Notes: a model not told the origin generated them from the letters alone. A stretch of DNA of 42,863 bases from Betaproteobacteria bacterium RIFCSPLOWO2_12_FULL_64_23 (GCA_001770575.1 MERK01000042.1:1-42863); one strand, 5' to 3'; shown: positions 27,572-36,830, numbered from the stretch's first letter. A program made the numbers and translations.

Positions 27572-28345
27572 TCAGTCCGGCACGAACAAAGTCCGCCCGG
27601 CCGCCTCTACGCGCGTCACCCGGTGCCCGAAGGCAGCCTGCAGCGCAGCCTCGGTCATGACCGAGGCTGCCGGCCCGTGCAGCACTGTCCCCCGTGGGGT
27701 GAGCAGCAGGGCGTGGCTGGCGAAGCGCGCCGCCAGGTCGAGATCGTGCACCGTGAACAGCACGCCCTTGGCATGATCCCGGGCGAGCATTACCAGATGT
27801 TCCAGCACCAGCACCTGGTGATGCAGGTCCAGGTGCGACACCGGCTCATCCAGCAGCAGCAACGGCGCATCCTGGGTGAACAGCGCTGCCAGCGCCACGC
27901 GCTGGCGCTCGCCGCCGGACAGCGTCAGCACATCGCGCCGCTCGAATCCGGCGAGATCCACCGAACGCAACGCGTACCGGGCGAATTCGCGCTCCTCCGC
28001 GCCTTCCCATTGCCAGCGTGAAAGATAGGGATGGCGTCCGAGCATCACACTCTCCAGCACGCTGGCGCTGAAAGCGTCATGAAAAGCCTGCGGCAGAAAT
28101 GCGCGCTGCCGTGCCGCCGCCGCGGCGGGCCAATCGGCGAGCGCCCGGCCGGCGAGGCGCAGCGCTCCGCCCTGCGCCTGGCGCAGGCCGACCGCGGTAT
28201 GCAGGAAGGTGGATTTGCCTGAACCGTTGGGACCGAGCAGGCACCACACTTCGCCGGCGTTGAGCCGAAAGCTCATGCCGCGCACCAGCGCGCGTCCGCC
28301 CGCGGACAGTGACAGATCCTGCGCTTCGAGCAGCGGCGCGTTCAT
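27572..28345 (-). CDS. btuD: Vitamin B12 importer ATP-binding protein
   Basis: ABC ATPase powering BtuC, 257 residues. Walker A GPNGSGKST (38-46), Q-loop in RAFLPQAFHDAF, signature LSGGERQRVALAALF, Walker B LLLLDEPVSHLD and switch His in LFTVHDLDLAARF are all intact. The length and C-terminus are those of FecE/BtuD-type importers. The start overlaps the btuC stop (ATGA). Confidence 0.94.
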   Translation of the reverse strand: MNAPLLEAQDLSLSAGGRALVRGMSFRLNAGEVWCLLGPNGSGKSTFLHTAVGLRQAQGGALRLAGRALADWPAAAAARQRAFLPQAFHDAFSASVLESVMLGRHPYLSRWQWEGAEEREFARYALRSVDLAGFERRDVLTLSGGERQRVALAALFTQDAPLLLLDEPVSHLDLHHQVLVLEHLVMLARDHAKGVLFTVHDLDLAARFASHALLLTPRGTVLHGPAASVMTEAALQAAFGHRVTRVEAAGRTLFVPD

Positions 28346-29352
28346 GCCGCCTCCTGCTTTACCGGCTTGCGCGTCAACAGGAACATGAATGCGGGCACGC
28401 CGACGAGCGCGGTGATCACGCCTACGGGCAACTGCTGCGGCGCGAGCAGGCTGCGCGCGGCGGTGTCAGCCAGCAACAGCAGCGTGCCGCCGGCGAGCGC
28501 GCTTGCCGGCAGCAGCATGCGCTGATCGTTCCCCAGCGCCAAGCGCAGCGCATGCGGCACCACCAGCCCGACAAAGCCGATCGCGCCGGCAGTGGTCACG
28601 GCGAGCGCCGTCGCCACCGAAGCGACCAGATAGACAGCGCGGCGCAGTGGCACCACGCGCACGCCGAGCGCATGCGCCATGACCTCGCCGCGCAGCAGCA
28701 CATTGAGCCCGCGCGCCATGGGATAGCTGACGGCCAGCGCGAGCGCCAGCGCGAGCAGCGCCGGCGCCCATGATTCCACGCCGTTCAGATCGCCCATCAG
28801 CCAGAACAGCATGCCGCGCAGCCTGGCTTCCGGCGCCAGCGTCAGCATCAGGGTGATGAGCGCCCCCCATCCGGCGGCCATGATCACCCCGGTGAGCAAC
28901 AGGCGCGGCGAGGCTTCCAGCGCGCCGAACATTTGCTGGCGGGCGAAATCGCGCCGCGCGAGCGCGAACACCAGCGCGATCGCAAGCAGTGCGCCGGCGC
29001 TCGCACTGAGGTTCACCGCCAACGCGCCCAGCCCGACCAGCATGGCGCCGAGCGCACCGACCGCAGCCCCGCCCGACAGGCCCAGCACGTAGGGATCGGC
29101 GAGCGGATTGCGCAGCAGCACCTGCATCAACGCCCCGGCCAGCGCGAGCAGGCCACCGACGGCAAAGGCGGCCAGCGCGCGCGGCAGCCGCAGGCGGGTG
29201 ACGATCTCGCCGGCGACGCTGTCGCCCGGAGAAATCAGCGCCTGCAGCAGCTCGAGCGGCGGCAAGTGCGTGCTGCCGCTGGCGAGCGCAAGCGCGAAGG
29301 CGACGAGCGCAGCCCCTGCGAGGCTGAGCCAAATGAGCAGCACTCGGCGCAA
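28342..29352 (-). CDS. btuC: Vitamin B12 importer permease
   Basis: FecCD-type inner-membrane permease, 336 residues with about ten hydrophobic segments. Family motifs include RLPRALAAFAVGGLLALAGALMQ near residue 54, NPLADPYVLGLSGGAAVGA and the late GLVVPHALRLALGNDQRMLLP loop that contacts BtuD. It begins 14 bases after the btuB stop and overlaps btuD by 4 bases. The gene set identifies the substrate as cobalamin rather than an iron chelate. Confidence 0.94.
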   Translation of the reverse strand: MRRVLLIWLSLAGAALVAFALALASGSTHLPPLELLQALISPGDSVAGEIVTRLRLPRALAAFAVGGLLALAGALMQVLLRNPLADPYVLGLSGGAAVGALGAMLVGLGALAVNLSASAGALLAIALVFALARRDFARQQMFGALEASPRLLLTGVIMAAGWGALITLMLTLAPEARLRGMLFWLMGDLNGVESWAPALLALALALAVSYPMARGLNVLLRGEVMAHALGVRVVPLRRAVYLVASVATALAVTTAGAIGFVGLVVPHALRLALGNDQRMLLPASALAGGTLLLLADTAARSLLAPQQLPVGVITALVGVPAFMFLLTRKPVKQEAA

Positions 29353-29366
29353 GTGTGTTGCTCCGG

Positions 29367-31385
29367 CTATTGCCAGCGGTAGGCTGCGCTGAGCAGGAAA
29401 TTGCGCCCGGCCATGGGGTAGGCGTTGAAAGAGGTGCCGGCGCCGTTGCGTATGGCATAAGTGTAATATTTGCGGTCCGTCAGATTGTTCGCTGCCAGGG
29501 CGACAGTCCAGGGCCCGGCGACGTGGCTCAACTTGGCGTCGGCGGTTACGAACGAAGCCATCTGCCCGGGGAAGGTGTTGGCCTGGTCGTTGTCGAAATA
29601 CTGCTTGCCTACGTAAGCCAGCGCGGCGCTCAGGCGCGTCTTTTCTTGCAGGAGCCAGCTAAGGCCCAGCTTGGCCGAGTCGCGCGGCACCAGGGGCACG
29701 TTGTTGCCGCTCAGGTCGACGCTGCCGCCGCTCAGCGCGTCCACATACGCGCCTTCGCGAAACACGGCGCGCGCATGGGTGTAACTGCCGAACAGGTCGA
29801 GGCGCTCGCCGAGTTTGCGGCTGCCCTCGAGTTCCAATCCCTCGCGCCGTGTAGGCGACAGGTTCATATTGGTGAAGGTGAGCGCATTGAAATGAATTTC
29901 GTTGCGCAGGTCCATGCGATACAGGCTCGCGCGCAGGCGGCCGCCAACGCTCTTGTACTCCAGACCGATTTCATGGTCGCGCGAAGTCTGCGGCTCCAGC
30001 GGTCGCAGGATGGAATCGAACAGCGGGCCGCCGAACTGGTTATAGATCTCGTCCACGGTGGCGACGCGAAAGCTCGCCCCGAGCTTGCCGTAGAGGGCGA
30101 GCGCCGGCGTCAAGTCGTGCCGCAACGCGAGCTCCCAGGCGCGCGGACTGCGCGTCTGGGAGGCATTCGCATGGCTCGCCGGATTCGCGCGATCATTGGC
30201 GGATATTTCCGCGCGCTGCAGGCGCGCGCCGAGGGTGAGCCGGGTCGCAGCGCTGATCGCAGTGTGGTTCTGCACATAAAACGCGCGGTCCTCTTGCGCG
30301 GCGGCCAGGTTGACTTGCGGCGCGCCCAGTTGCTCGAAGCGGGCGGCGCGCAACGCGTGATAGTCCCAGATATCGGCATCCATGCCGAAAATGAGCACGT
30401 GGTCGCGCCCGAGCAGCCGGTAAGGCAATTTCAGGCGCGGCGTGAGCGCCCACACCTTGGCGTGGGTGTCGGTGAACGTACTGAAGCCGAAGCCGCTGTA
30501 GTCGTCGAAAAAGCCGGTGCGCCTGGTATCCCGGTATGCAACATCGACGGCGAATTCGGCCGCGTCGAACGCGTAGCGTCCGGAGAGCGTCGCCTGCGTG
30601 CCATCACGCCCGCTGTAGTCACCCGGTGTGGCGCTGCCGCGCGCATCGGTTGCCAACTGCGCCGCGGTGCGCGCGCCGGGCAGGCGCAGGTTCTGGTTGT
30701 CCAGGCCGAACTTGAACACCAGGCCGGCTCGGTCTGCGCTCCAGCGCACATCGCCGAGCAGACTGCCCTGCTGCAGGCGGTTGTTGACGCGGTAATTATC
30801 CGAGTTGTATTGATTCGCGGTGAGTGAAAAGCCGGCATTGGTTCCAGAGAGATTGAACGCGGCATGCGTGTCATCGGTGTTGTACGAACCACGACTGACC
30901 GCAATGGTCGCGCTTTTCGCGCCCGCAATCGGCGAACGGGTGATGATGTTGATGGTGCCGCCGGTGGCGCCGCCGCCATACAACACCGCACCGCCGCCGC
31001 GTTGGATTTCGACGCGCTCGATCGCCTCTAGCGGGATCGCCGACCAGCGCACCGGCGTAAGCTCGGTGTCATTCAGGCGCTGGCCGTCGAGCAGCACCAG
31101 GGCATTCTGGTCGCCGCTCGCGCCGAAGCCGCGCAGGTCGATCGACACATCCGGACTGCCGCTGTTGTTGCGCGTATTGATGCCGGCGTAGCGCGCGAGC
31201 AGGTCCGGCAGGGTCGCTGCCGTGCTGTGCGCAATCTGTTCCCGCGTGATGAGCGTGATCCCGATCGGATGCTCGAGTTGCTTTTCCGGAAAGCGCGTGC
31301 CCGTGACCACCACCACTTCTTCTGCGGCAAACGCCTGCGCCGCCAGGGCGAGCCCGACGGCGGCAATGACTGACTTGGAATGCAT
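29367..31385 (-). CDS. btuB: TonB-dependent vitamin B12 receptor
   Basis: Outer-membrane beta-barrel that brings cobalamin into the periplasm using TonB energy. The 672 residues start with a signal peptide (VIAAVGLALAAQAFA, cleaved near 21), followed immediately by a TonB-box-like EEVVVVTG. The plug domain has ITLITREQIAHSTAATLPDLL, VSIDLRGFG and VEIQRGGGAVLYGGGATGGTINI. The barrel ends with the aromatic terminal strand NFLLSAAYRWQ. A GGGGGAAAA ribosome site precedes the ATG. A cobalamin riboswitch in the leader settles the substrate and makes the operon B12-repressed. Confidence 0.95.
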   Translation of the reverse strand: MHSKSVIAAVGLALAAQAFAAEEVVVVTGTRFPEKQLEHPIGITLITREQIAHSTAATLPDLLARYAGINTRNNSGSPDVSIDLRGFGASGDQNALVLLDGQRLNDTELTPVRWSAIPLEAIERVEIQRGGGAVLYGGGATGGTINIITRSPIAGAKSATIAVSRGSYNTDDTHAAFNLSGTNAGFSLTANQYNSDNYRVNNRLQQGSLLGDVRWSADRAGLVFKFGLDNQNLRLPGARTAAQLATDARGSATPGDYSGRDGTQATLSGRYAFDAAEFAVDVAYRDTRRTGFFDDYSGFGFSTFTDTHAKVWALTPRLKLPYRLLGRDHVLIFGMDADIWDYHALRAARFEQLGAPQVNLAAAQEDRAFYVQNHTAISAATRLTLGARLQRAEISANDRANPASHANASQTRSPRAWELALRHDLTPALALYGKLGASFRVATVDEIYNQFGGPLFDSILRPLEPQTSRDHEIGLEYKSVGGRLRASLYRMDLRNEIHFNALTFTNMNLSPTRREGLELEGSRKLGERLDLFGSYTHARAVFREGAYVDALSGGSVDLSGNNVPLVPRDSAKLGLSWLLQEKTRLSAALAYVGKQYFDNDQANTFPGQMASFVTADAKLSHVAGPWTVALAANNLTDRKYYTYAIRNGAGTSFNAYPMAGRNFLLSAAYRWQ

Positions 31386-31504
31386 GATTTTCCCCCGGCA
31401 GCCGGCGTCCCCGCAAGCTGCACAATTGAAACAACAAAGGAAACGCAGAGGGAAAACAGAACCGCAACCGGTGCACCGCTTCCCCGCAGTGTTTCCACTT
31501 GTCG

Positions 31505-31697
31505 CGCAAGGCCGGTCTCCGGGCTCGTGGGATCGGATCTGTCGCCTTCCCGCAAGCGCTTCTCTTGCAGTGGCATCGTGACAGACCCGCGCTCACCTAC
31601 CGTTGCGGGGGCAGCACAGGCTTGGGCGCAGCTACGCGCCGTACCTGTTTCCCGTTTCACCCGCCGGCGGGAAGCGCTGGCGGACACCTCGAACGAG
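31505..31697 (-). ncRNA. Cobalamin riboswitch of btuBCDF
   Basis: On the minus strand the leader contains GGGTGAAACGGGAA, then CTGCCCCCGCAACGGTAGG, then GCCACTGCAAGAG, and near the 3' end the B12 box AGCCCGGAGACCGGCC (31525-31510). These are the conserved segments of the AdoCbl aptamer in the right order. About 120 bases remain between the B12 box and the btuB ATG, holding GGGGAAGCGG that could pair with regulatory sequence. The DNA from 31711 to 31925, upstream of the promoter, has no feature I can support. Confidence 0.95.
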
Positions 31698-31704
31698 TGC
31701 GGCG

Positions 31705-31710
31705 ATATTA
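31705..31710 (-). promoter_or_regulatory. Probable -10 of the btuB promoter
   Basis: TAATAT on the minus strand, with a predicted start near 31698 at the 5' edge of the cobalamin riboswitch. No convincing -35 is seen; TTTCTG lies 18 bases upstream. Confidence 0.4.
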
Positions 31711-31925
31711 CACGTTCTCGCGCGTAAACAGAAATCGTCTGACCGAAAGCGAAACCGCTCAGCTCGCGCCCGCCAGCGCTGCGCGCCTGATCGGTCGAGC
31801 TCGCCGGGCGCGCCTGCGGGGGCGATGCGGCATGCGATTGAAGGCCTGGACAATCCTGAGCCGGTTCAATGAAATAGGGCGGCTTATTCATCATGGAAAG
31901 AGCTTTGAGAGTTGCCTGTTATTAC

Positions 31926-31955
31926 TTGACTTGTCACGATTTTTGAAACTATAGT
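31926..31955 (+). promoter_or_regulatory. Sigma-70 promoter in front of the zapB-like gene
   Basis: -35 TTGACT (31926-31931), 18-base spacer, -10 TATAGT (31950-31955). The predicted start, 31961-31963, falls on the ATG at 31962, which implies a leaderless or nearly leaderless message for the small coiled-coil protein. Confidence 0.6.
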
Positions 31956-31961
31956 GTGGCG

Positions 31962-32153
31962 ATGGATGCGGAATTCGACACCCTCGACGGCAAGATCGAC
32001 CAGTTCCTGCAATTGTGCCAGCGCCTGAAGAGCGAAAACAGGGAACTGCGGCTGCAATTGGTATCGGCGCAAGACGACGTCAAGCTTCTGGAAGGCAAGG
32101 TCGACGGCGCCAAGACCCGCCTCGAAGCGCTGTTGCGTCAGATCCCAGAATGA
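31962..32153 (+). CDS. ZapB-like small coiled-coil protein (TIGR02449 type)
   Basis: A 63-residue, almost entirely helical protein (MDAEFDTLDGKIDQFLQLC onward) with Leu/Ile/Val heptads and many Glu, Lys and Gln, as in ZapB and the TIGR02449 family. ZapB-type proteins link the FtsZ-bound ZapA to the terminus region. It directly precedes zapA with a 4-base ATGA overlap, which fits that role. An in-frame GTG lies 6 bases upstream at 31956, but it would be inside or next to the predicted -10, so the ATG is preferred. Confidence 0.82.
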   Translation: MDAEFDTLDGKIDQFLQLCQRLKSENRELRLQLVSAQDDVKLLEGKVDGAKTRLEALLRQIPE

Positions 32154-32461
32154 GCGCAAAGGCCAAGACCCTTGATGTGAGCATCATGGGGCGCAACTAT
32201 CGGGTCACCTGCGCCGACGACGAACGCGAGGCGCTGCTCGCCGCCGTTGCCTATGTCGACAAGAAAATGACGGAAATCAAAGTGGCGAGCAGGGTCGCCG
32301 GCACCGAGCGCATTGCGGTCATGGCCGCGCTCAATATCGCCAACGAACTGCTCTCGATCAAGATCGGCAGCGGCTTTGACATCGCTGAATTAAAGCGTAG
32401 AATGAATTCAGTGCAGTCGAAGCTCGATCAGGCGTTGTCGCAGCAGGATTCCCTGTTCTAG
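32150..32461 (+). CDS. zapA: Cell division protein ZapA
   Basis: Z-ring-associated protein that crosslinks FtsZ protofilaments, 103 residues. The N-terminal half, LDVSIMGRNYRVTCADDEREALLAAVAYVDKKM, is the ZapA globular head; the C-terminal half (IAVMAALNIANELLS to the end) is the dimer/tetramer coiled coil. The start codon overlaps the stop of the ZapB-like gene. The 3' part of the gene contains a strong promoter (32376-32403) that probably serves the 6S RNA immediately downstream, the conserved proteobacterial arrangement. Confidence 0.93.
   Translation: MSAKAKTLDVSIMGRNYRVTCADDEREALLAAVAYVDKKMTEIKVASRVAGTERIAVMAALNIANELLSIKIGSGFDIAELKRRMNSVQSKLDQALSQQDSLF
32376..32403 (+). promoter_or_regulatory. 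Promoter inside zapA, probably for a 6S RNA precursor
   Basis: -35 TTGACA (perfect), 16-base spacer, -10 TAGAAT, with a start near 32410, inside the last codons of zapA. It lies about 80 bases before the predicted 5' end of 6S RNA, so it would yield a precursor that needs 5' trimming. E. coli ssrS likewise has a distal promoter and a processed longer transcript. Confidence 0.55.
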
Positions 32462-32491
32462 ACCAGCGCCCGGGCGGGCCGGACTGCAATG

Positions 32492-32686
32492 AATTTCCCT
32501 GCGATGCTCGTTTAGGCCATATATTCCTTGAACCAATATATGTGCTGAGGTTGCGGACCATCGCGCTGCTATTGTGCGCGTCCCTTCGCCCCGTGCGAGT
32601 GCGGATGTACCTACGGCGGCCGGAATGCGACCACTCTGGACTGCAGGTTCGGAGGATGCGGGTCTGACGGCATTTGCGGGGAATCC
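32492..32686 (+). ncRNA. ssrS: 6S RNA
   Basis: A 195-base non-coding stretch directly behind zapA, the standard place for ssrS. The ends form the long closing stem of 6S: ATTTCCCTGCGATGC at the 5' side pairs with GCATTTGCGGGGAAT at the 3' side. Inside are the 6S-typical CCTTGAACC and a large central bubble flanked by GC-rich stems, such as GGTTGCGGACC. 6S RNA mimics an open promoter and sequesters sigma-70 RNA polymerase in stationary phase. The usual ygfA neighbour is missing; an EVE-domain gene follows instead. Exact ends are estimated from pairing. Confidence 0.85.
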
Positions 32687-32697
32687 AATACCTCATC

Positions 32698-32742
32698 AAT
32701 CGCAGACCGAATCGCAGACAATCCGGTCTGCGATTTTTATTT
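32698..32742 (+). terminator. Intrinsic terminator after 6S RNA
   Basis: AATCGCAGACC pairs with GGTCTGCGATT, followed by TTTATTT. The left arm is partly duplicated (AATCGCAGAC occurs twice, 11 bases apart), so either copy can pair with the same right arm, giving two alternative stems of 10-11 pairs. It ends transcription of zapA and 6S RNA just before the EVE-domain gene. Confidence 0.88.
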
Positions 32743-32765
32743 GCAGGTTTGTAGAGTTCCTTCCA

Positions 32766-33227
<462 letters not shown>

Positions 33228-33228
33228 C

Positions 33229-34317
33229 ATGACCAAGCTGAAGAACGACACGCTGATCCGCGCGCTCCTGCGCCAGCCGACCGAGTACACGCCGGTATGG
33301 TTGATGCGCCAGGCCGGCCGTTACCTGCCCGAATACAACCAGACGCGCAGCCGGGCCGGCAGCTTTCTCGGCTTGTGCAAGAACCCGGGCTACGCCACCG
33401 AAGTCACGCTGCAACCGCTGGCGCGGTTCGAGCTCGACGCCGCCATTCTGTTCTCCGACATACTCACCATTCCCGACGCCATGGGCCTGGGACTGTACTT
33501 CGCCGACGGCGAAGGGCCGAAGTTCGAACGGCCGCTGCGCGACGAATGGGCTATCCGCGATCTGACGGTGCCCGACCCGGGCGCCGAATTGCGCTATGTG
33601 CTCGACGCGGTCAGTGAAATCCGGCGCGCTCTGGCCGGCAGCGTGCCACTGATCGGTTTTGCCGGCAGCCCGTACACGCTCGCCTGCTACATGGTCGAGG
33701 GCGGCGCGAGCGACGATTTCCGCACCGTCAAGACCATGCTCTATGCGCGGCCCGATCTGCTGCACCGCATCCTCGAGGTCAACGCGCGGGCGGTGACCCT
33801 CTACCTCAACGCCCAGATCGAGGCCGGTGCGCAAGCGGTGATGATCTTCGATACCTGGGGCGGAAGCCTGTCCGATGCGGCCTACCGCGAGTTCTCGCTC
33901 GCCTATTTGCAGCGCATCATCGCCGGGCTCAAACGCGAGCAGGCCGGCGCGCGCATTCCCGCGATCGTATTCACCAAGGGCTGCGCCAACTGGCTGGAGG
34001 ACATTGCCGCGATCGGCTGCGATGCGGTCGGTCTGGACTGGAGCGTGGACATCGGCCGGGCGCGAGCGCGCGTCGGCGATCGTGTTGCGCTGCAGGGCAA
34101 CCTTGACCCGGCTGTGTTGTTTGCACCCGCAGAAGTGGTGCAGCACGAAACGGAAAAAATCCTCGCTTCTTTCGGCCACGGCAGCGGCCATGTATTCAAT
34201 CTCGGCCACGGGATTTCCCAATTCACGCCGCCGGAAGCGGTCAAGATCCTGGTCGATTGCGTGCATCAATCGAGCGCGCGCTATCACCGCGACAGCGCCG
34301 GCACCCGCGCCAGTTAA
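33229..34317 (+). CDS. hemE: Uroporphyrinogen decarboxylase
   Basis: Cytoplasmic enzyme of haem synthesis that decarboxylates uroporphyrinogen III to coproporphyrinogen III. The 362 residues match the family. The signature [17 protein letters not shown] (23-39) is complete, with the catalytic Asp in [14 protein letters not shown], then [17 protein letters not shown] and [14 protein letters not shown] near the C-terminus. It starts 1 base after the EVE stop and is followed by a 332-base AT-rich gap. Confidence 0.98.
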   Translation: MTKLKNDTLIRALLRQPTEYTPVWLMRQAGRYLPEYNQTRSRAGSFLGLCKNPGYATEVTLQPLARFELDAAILFSDILTIPDAMGLGLYFADGEGPKFERPLRDEWAIRDLTVPDPGAELRYVLDAVSEIRRALAGSVPLIGFAGSPYTLACYMVEGGASDDFRTVKTMLYARPDLLHRILEVNARAVTLYLNAQIEAGAQAVMIFDTWGGSLSDAAYREFSLAYLQRIIAGLKREQAGARIPAIVFTKGCANWLEDIAAIGCDAVGLDWSVDIGRARARVGDRVALQGNLDPAVLFAPAEVVQHETEKILASFGHGSGHVFNLGHGISQFTPPEAVKILVDCVHQSSARYHRDSAGTRAS

Positions 34318-34346
34318 GGATCTCTGCGGGTTCGACCAAACTTGAC

Positions 34347-34545
34347 TTATGCACAACATCGTGCTTCCCCGCGATTTTGCTGGCGAAAACCAGGTTCTCC
34401 CTCAGGAGACAATGCAACATAATGTTTTTAAATGGTTATATGCCTAGCTGCAAATTTGGGCAGAAGGAGAAATTCCTTACGGCAAAGATGGTTACAGCAA
34501 GATTAGAAATTTACTCACAAAGTTACCCACAAAAATTGTGCACAA
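34347..34545. promoter_or_regulatory. DnaA-box-like cluster in the AT-rich hemE-priA gap
   Basis: The 34318-34649 gap is markedly AT-rich for this window. TTATGCACA (34347-34355) fits the DnaA box TTATNCACA fully. Further on, three one-mismatch boxes follow as direct repeats at 12- and 13-base steps: TTACTCACA (34511), TTACCCACA (34523) and TTGTGCACA (34536). Direct-repeat boxes beside the primosome gene suggest DnaA binding for autoregulation or titration, not necessarily a replication origin. A small frame from 34422 (49 codons) in the gap has no supporting evidence. Confidence 0.45.
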
Positions 34546-34605
34546 CCCGAGTTCCCCTTTGGCAATAGGGTGATGCAGCAGTTTCCAGATAAATCGCATC
34601 AAATT

Positions 34606-34636
34606 AATCGCGTATCATCCTTAAGCGATTTTTTTT
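34606..34636 (+). terminator. Weak terminator-like hairpin just before priA
   Basis: AATCGC and GCGATT (6 pairs, 13-base loop) run into eight consecutive T residues, ending 13 bases before the priA ATG. It might end hemE transcripts or attenuate priA. The stem is short, so the call is weak. Confidence 0.3.
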
Positions 34637-34649
34637 CCTTTGGCGGCAA

Positions 34650-36830
34650 ATGAGCATACTGCGCGTCGCACTTGACCTGCCGCTGCCGCGCGTGTTCGAT
34701 TACAGCTGCGACGAGGCAACGCTTGCCGACATCGGCATGCGCGTGCTGGTGCCCTTCGGCAACAAGCATACGGTCGGCGTGATTGTCGGCCTTGCCGACC
34801 GATCGGAGGTCGAGAGCGGAAAATTGAAGGCTGCGCTGCGCATCCTGCGCGAGACCCCGGCGCTCACACGCGATTGGCTGGGCTTGGCGCAATTCTGCAG
34901 CGGCTACTATCACCGGCCTCTTGGCGAAGTCATTTTCAACGGCTTGCCGCGGCGGCTGCGCCAAGCCGCCGCCGCGCCGGCGCTCAGGCAGGCAGTCGCT
35001 TACCGTCTCAGTGCCGGCGGACGTGAGGCGCTGGCACAGTTGCCCGCCCGCGCCAGGGTTAAGCGCGCGTTGCTCCAAACCCTGTCGCAGTCCGATTGTG
35101 CCGAGGAGCTGCTGCTGGCACAAAGCGCGAGCGCGAAAAAAACCCTGGTTGAACTCCTCGGCGCCGGATGGATCGAGCGCTATCAGCCGTCGCCACAACC
35201 GGGTGCCAGCCGCTTCGTCGAGAAACTTGCGCTCAACGCCGAGCAGCAGGGAGTGTTCGAGGAAATCGAGCGCGCCGGCCCCGGTTACGGAGTGTTTCTG
35301 CTGCATGGCATCACCGGCAGCGGCAAGACCGAGATCTACCTGCGCCTGATCGCAAGCGCACTGGCGGCGGGCAAACAGGCATTGGTGCTGGTACCGGAGA
35401 TCAGCCTTACGCCGCGTCTGGAGCACGAGTTCAGCGAACGTTTTCCCGATACGCCGCTAGTCAGCCTGCACAGCGGCCTCGCCGACGGCGAGCGCACCCG
35501 GCACTGGCTGCAGGCGCAAAGCGGCGCGGCGGCGATCGTGCTCGGCACCCGGCTCGCGGTGTTCGTGCCCTTGCCGAAACTGGCGCTGATCGTGGTGGAC
35601 GAGGAACAGGATGCGTCGTTCAAGCAGCAGGACGGATTGCGCTACTCGGCGCGCGACGTGGCCGTCTTCCGCGCGCGCCAGGCGGGGATCCCGATCGTGC
35701 TTTGCTCGGCCACGCCGGCGCTGGAAACTTATGCGCGCGCCTTGTCCGGCCGTTACCGGCTGCTGTGGCTGGCGCAGCGCGCCGTGCCGCAGGCACAGTT
35801 GCCGCTGGTGCACACGGTGGACATGCGCAGGCACAAACTCGAAGACGGGCTGACGCCACCGGTGCTCGCGGCACTGCAGGAGCGCCTCGCACGCGGCGAG
35901 CAGAGCCTGGTGTTTCTGAACCGCCGCGGTTACGCGCCGGTGCTGATGTGCCCGGCCTGCGACTGGGTGAGCGGCTGCACGCGCTGCTCCACGCGCATGG
36001 TGCTGCATCTGGCCGACAGGCAGCTGCGCTGCCATCATTGCGGCGCGAGCACGCCCATCCCGCGCCACTGCCCGAACTGCGGCAATGCCGATATCCATCC
36101 CTTTGGCCGCGGCACGCAGCGGCTGGAGGCGGCCCTGGCCGCGCGCTTTCCGCAGGCGCGCATCCTGCGCGTCGATTGGGACAGCACGCGCAACAAGGGC
36201 AGCTTTTCGCGCATGCTGGGCGAGATACAAGGGGGCCGCGCGGACATCCTGGTCGGCACCCAGATCCTGGCGAAGGGGCACGACTTCCCGAATCTGACCC
36301 TGGTCGCGGCGCTCAACGCCGACAGCGCGCTGTATTCCGCCGACTATCGCGCGCCCGAGCGCCTGTTCGCGCAGCTGGTGCAGGTTGCCGGGCGCGCCGG
36401 TCGCGCCGGCCTGCCCGGCGAAGTTCTGATTCAGACCCAGTATCCGCGCCATCCGCTGTATCTGGCGCTGGCGCAGCATGATTATCCCGGCTTCGCGCGC
36501 ACCCTGCTCGCCGAGCGCGAGCAAGCCGGTTTCCCGCCTTACGTATTCGAAGCCGTACTGCGCGCCGAAGCCGAACAACTCAGCACCGCGCTCAAGTTCC
36601 TGCGCGAGGCAGCGGCGCTGGCGGGCCCGCCTCCGGCCGGCATTACGCTCTACGATCCGGTGCCGATGAGCGTGATGCGGCTGGCCGAGCGCGAGCGCGC
36701 GCAGCTGCTCGCGCAGTCGGCCTCGCGCAAGGCGCTGCAGGCGTACCTGGCCGCCTGGAGCGCGAAGCTGTATGCCCTGCCCCAGCGCGCCGTACGCTGG
36801 CACCTGGACGTGGATCCGATCGAGTTTTGA
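34650..36830 (+). CDS. priA: Primosomal protein N', replication restart helicase
   Basis: 3'-to-5' superfamily 2 helicase that reloads the replisome at stalled forks, 726 residues. The N-terminal 3'-DNA-binding domain opens with LRVALDLPLPRVFDYSCDE. Helicase motifs are Walker A GITGSGKTEIY (about 220-230), DEEQD (about 317), CSATPALET and VAGRAGRAG. The PriA-specific zinc module has eight Cys between about 432 and 477, in CPACDWVSGCTRC, CHHCG and CPNCG. The gene is preceded by an AT-rich gap with DnaA-box-like repeats and followed by hairpin element copy 2. Confidence 0.97.
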   Translation: MSILRVALDLPLPRVFDYSCDEATLADIGMRVLVPFGNKHTVGVIVGLADRSEVESGKLKAALRILRETPALTRDWLGLAQFCSGYYHRPLGEVIFNGLPRRLRQAAAAPALRQAVAYRLSAGGREALAQLPARARVKRALLQTLSQSDCAEELLLAQSASAKKTLVELLGAGWIERYQPSPQPGASRFVEKLALNAEQQGVFEEIERAGPGYGVFLLHGITGSGKTEIYLRLIASALAAGKQALVLVPEISLTPRLEHEFSERFPDTPLVSLHSGLADGERTRHWLQAQSGAAAIVLGTRLAVFVPLPKLALIVVDEEQDASFKQQDGLRYSARDVAVFRARQAGIPIVLCSATPALETYARALSGRYRLLWLAQRAVPQAQLPLVHTVDMRRHKLEDGLTPPVLAALQERLARGEQSLVFLNRRGYAPVLMCPACDWVSGCTRCSTRMVLHLADRQLRCHHCGASTPIPRHCPNCGNADIHPFGRGTQRLEAALAARFPQARILRVDWDSTRNKGSFSRMLGEIQGGRADILVGTQILAKGHDFPNLTLVAALNADSALYSADYRAPERLFAQLVQVAGRAGRAGLPGEVLIQTQYPRHPLYLALAQHDYPGFARTLLAEREQAGFPPYVFEAVLRAEAEQLSTALKFLREAAALAGPPPAGITLYDPVPMSVMRLAERERAQLLAQSASRKALQAYLAAWSAKLYALPQRAVRWHLDVDPIEF

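Noticed and set aside
34422-34568. A 49-codon frame in the hemE-priA gap (and an 11-codon frame at about 34412 behind AGGAG)
   Set aside because: The composition is that of non-coding AT-rich DNA, it covers the DnaA-box-like repeats, and no similarity or good initiation context supports the longer frame. A leader peptide cannot be excluded.
34318-34649. A full replication origin
   Set aside because: Only one exact DnaA box, no recognisable DNA-unwinding 13-mers, and no dnaA, gidA or parAB in the window; the evidence supports a binding cluster at most.
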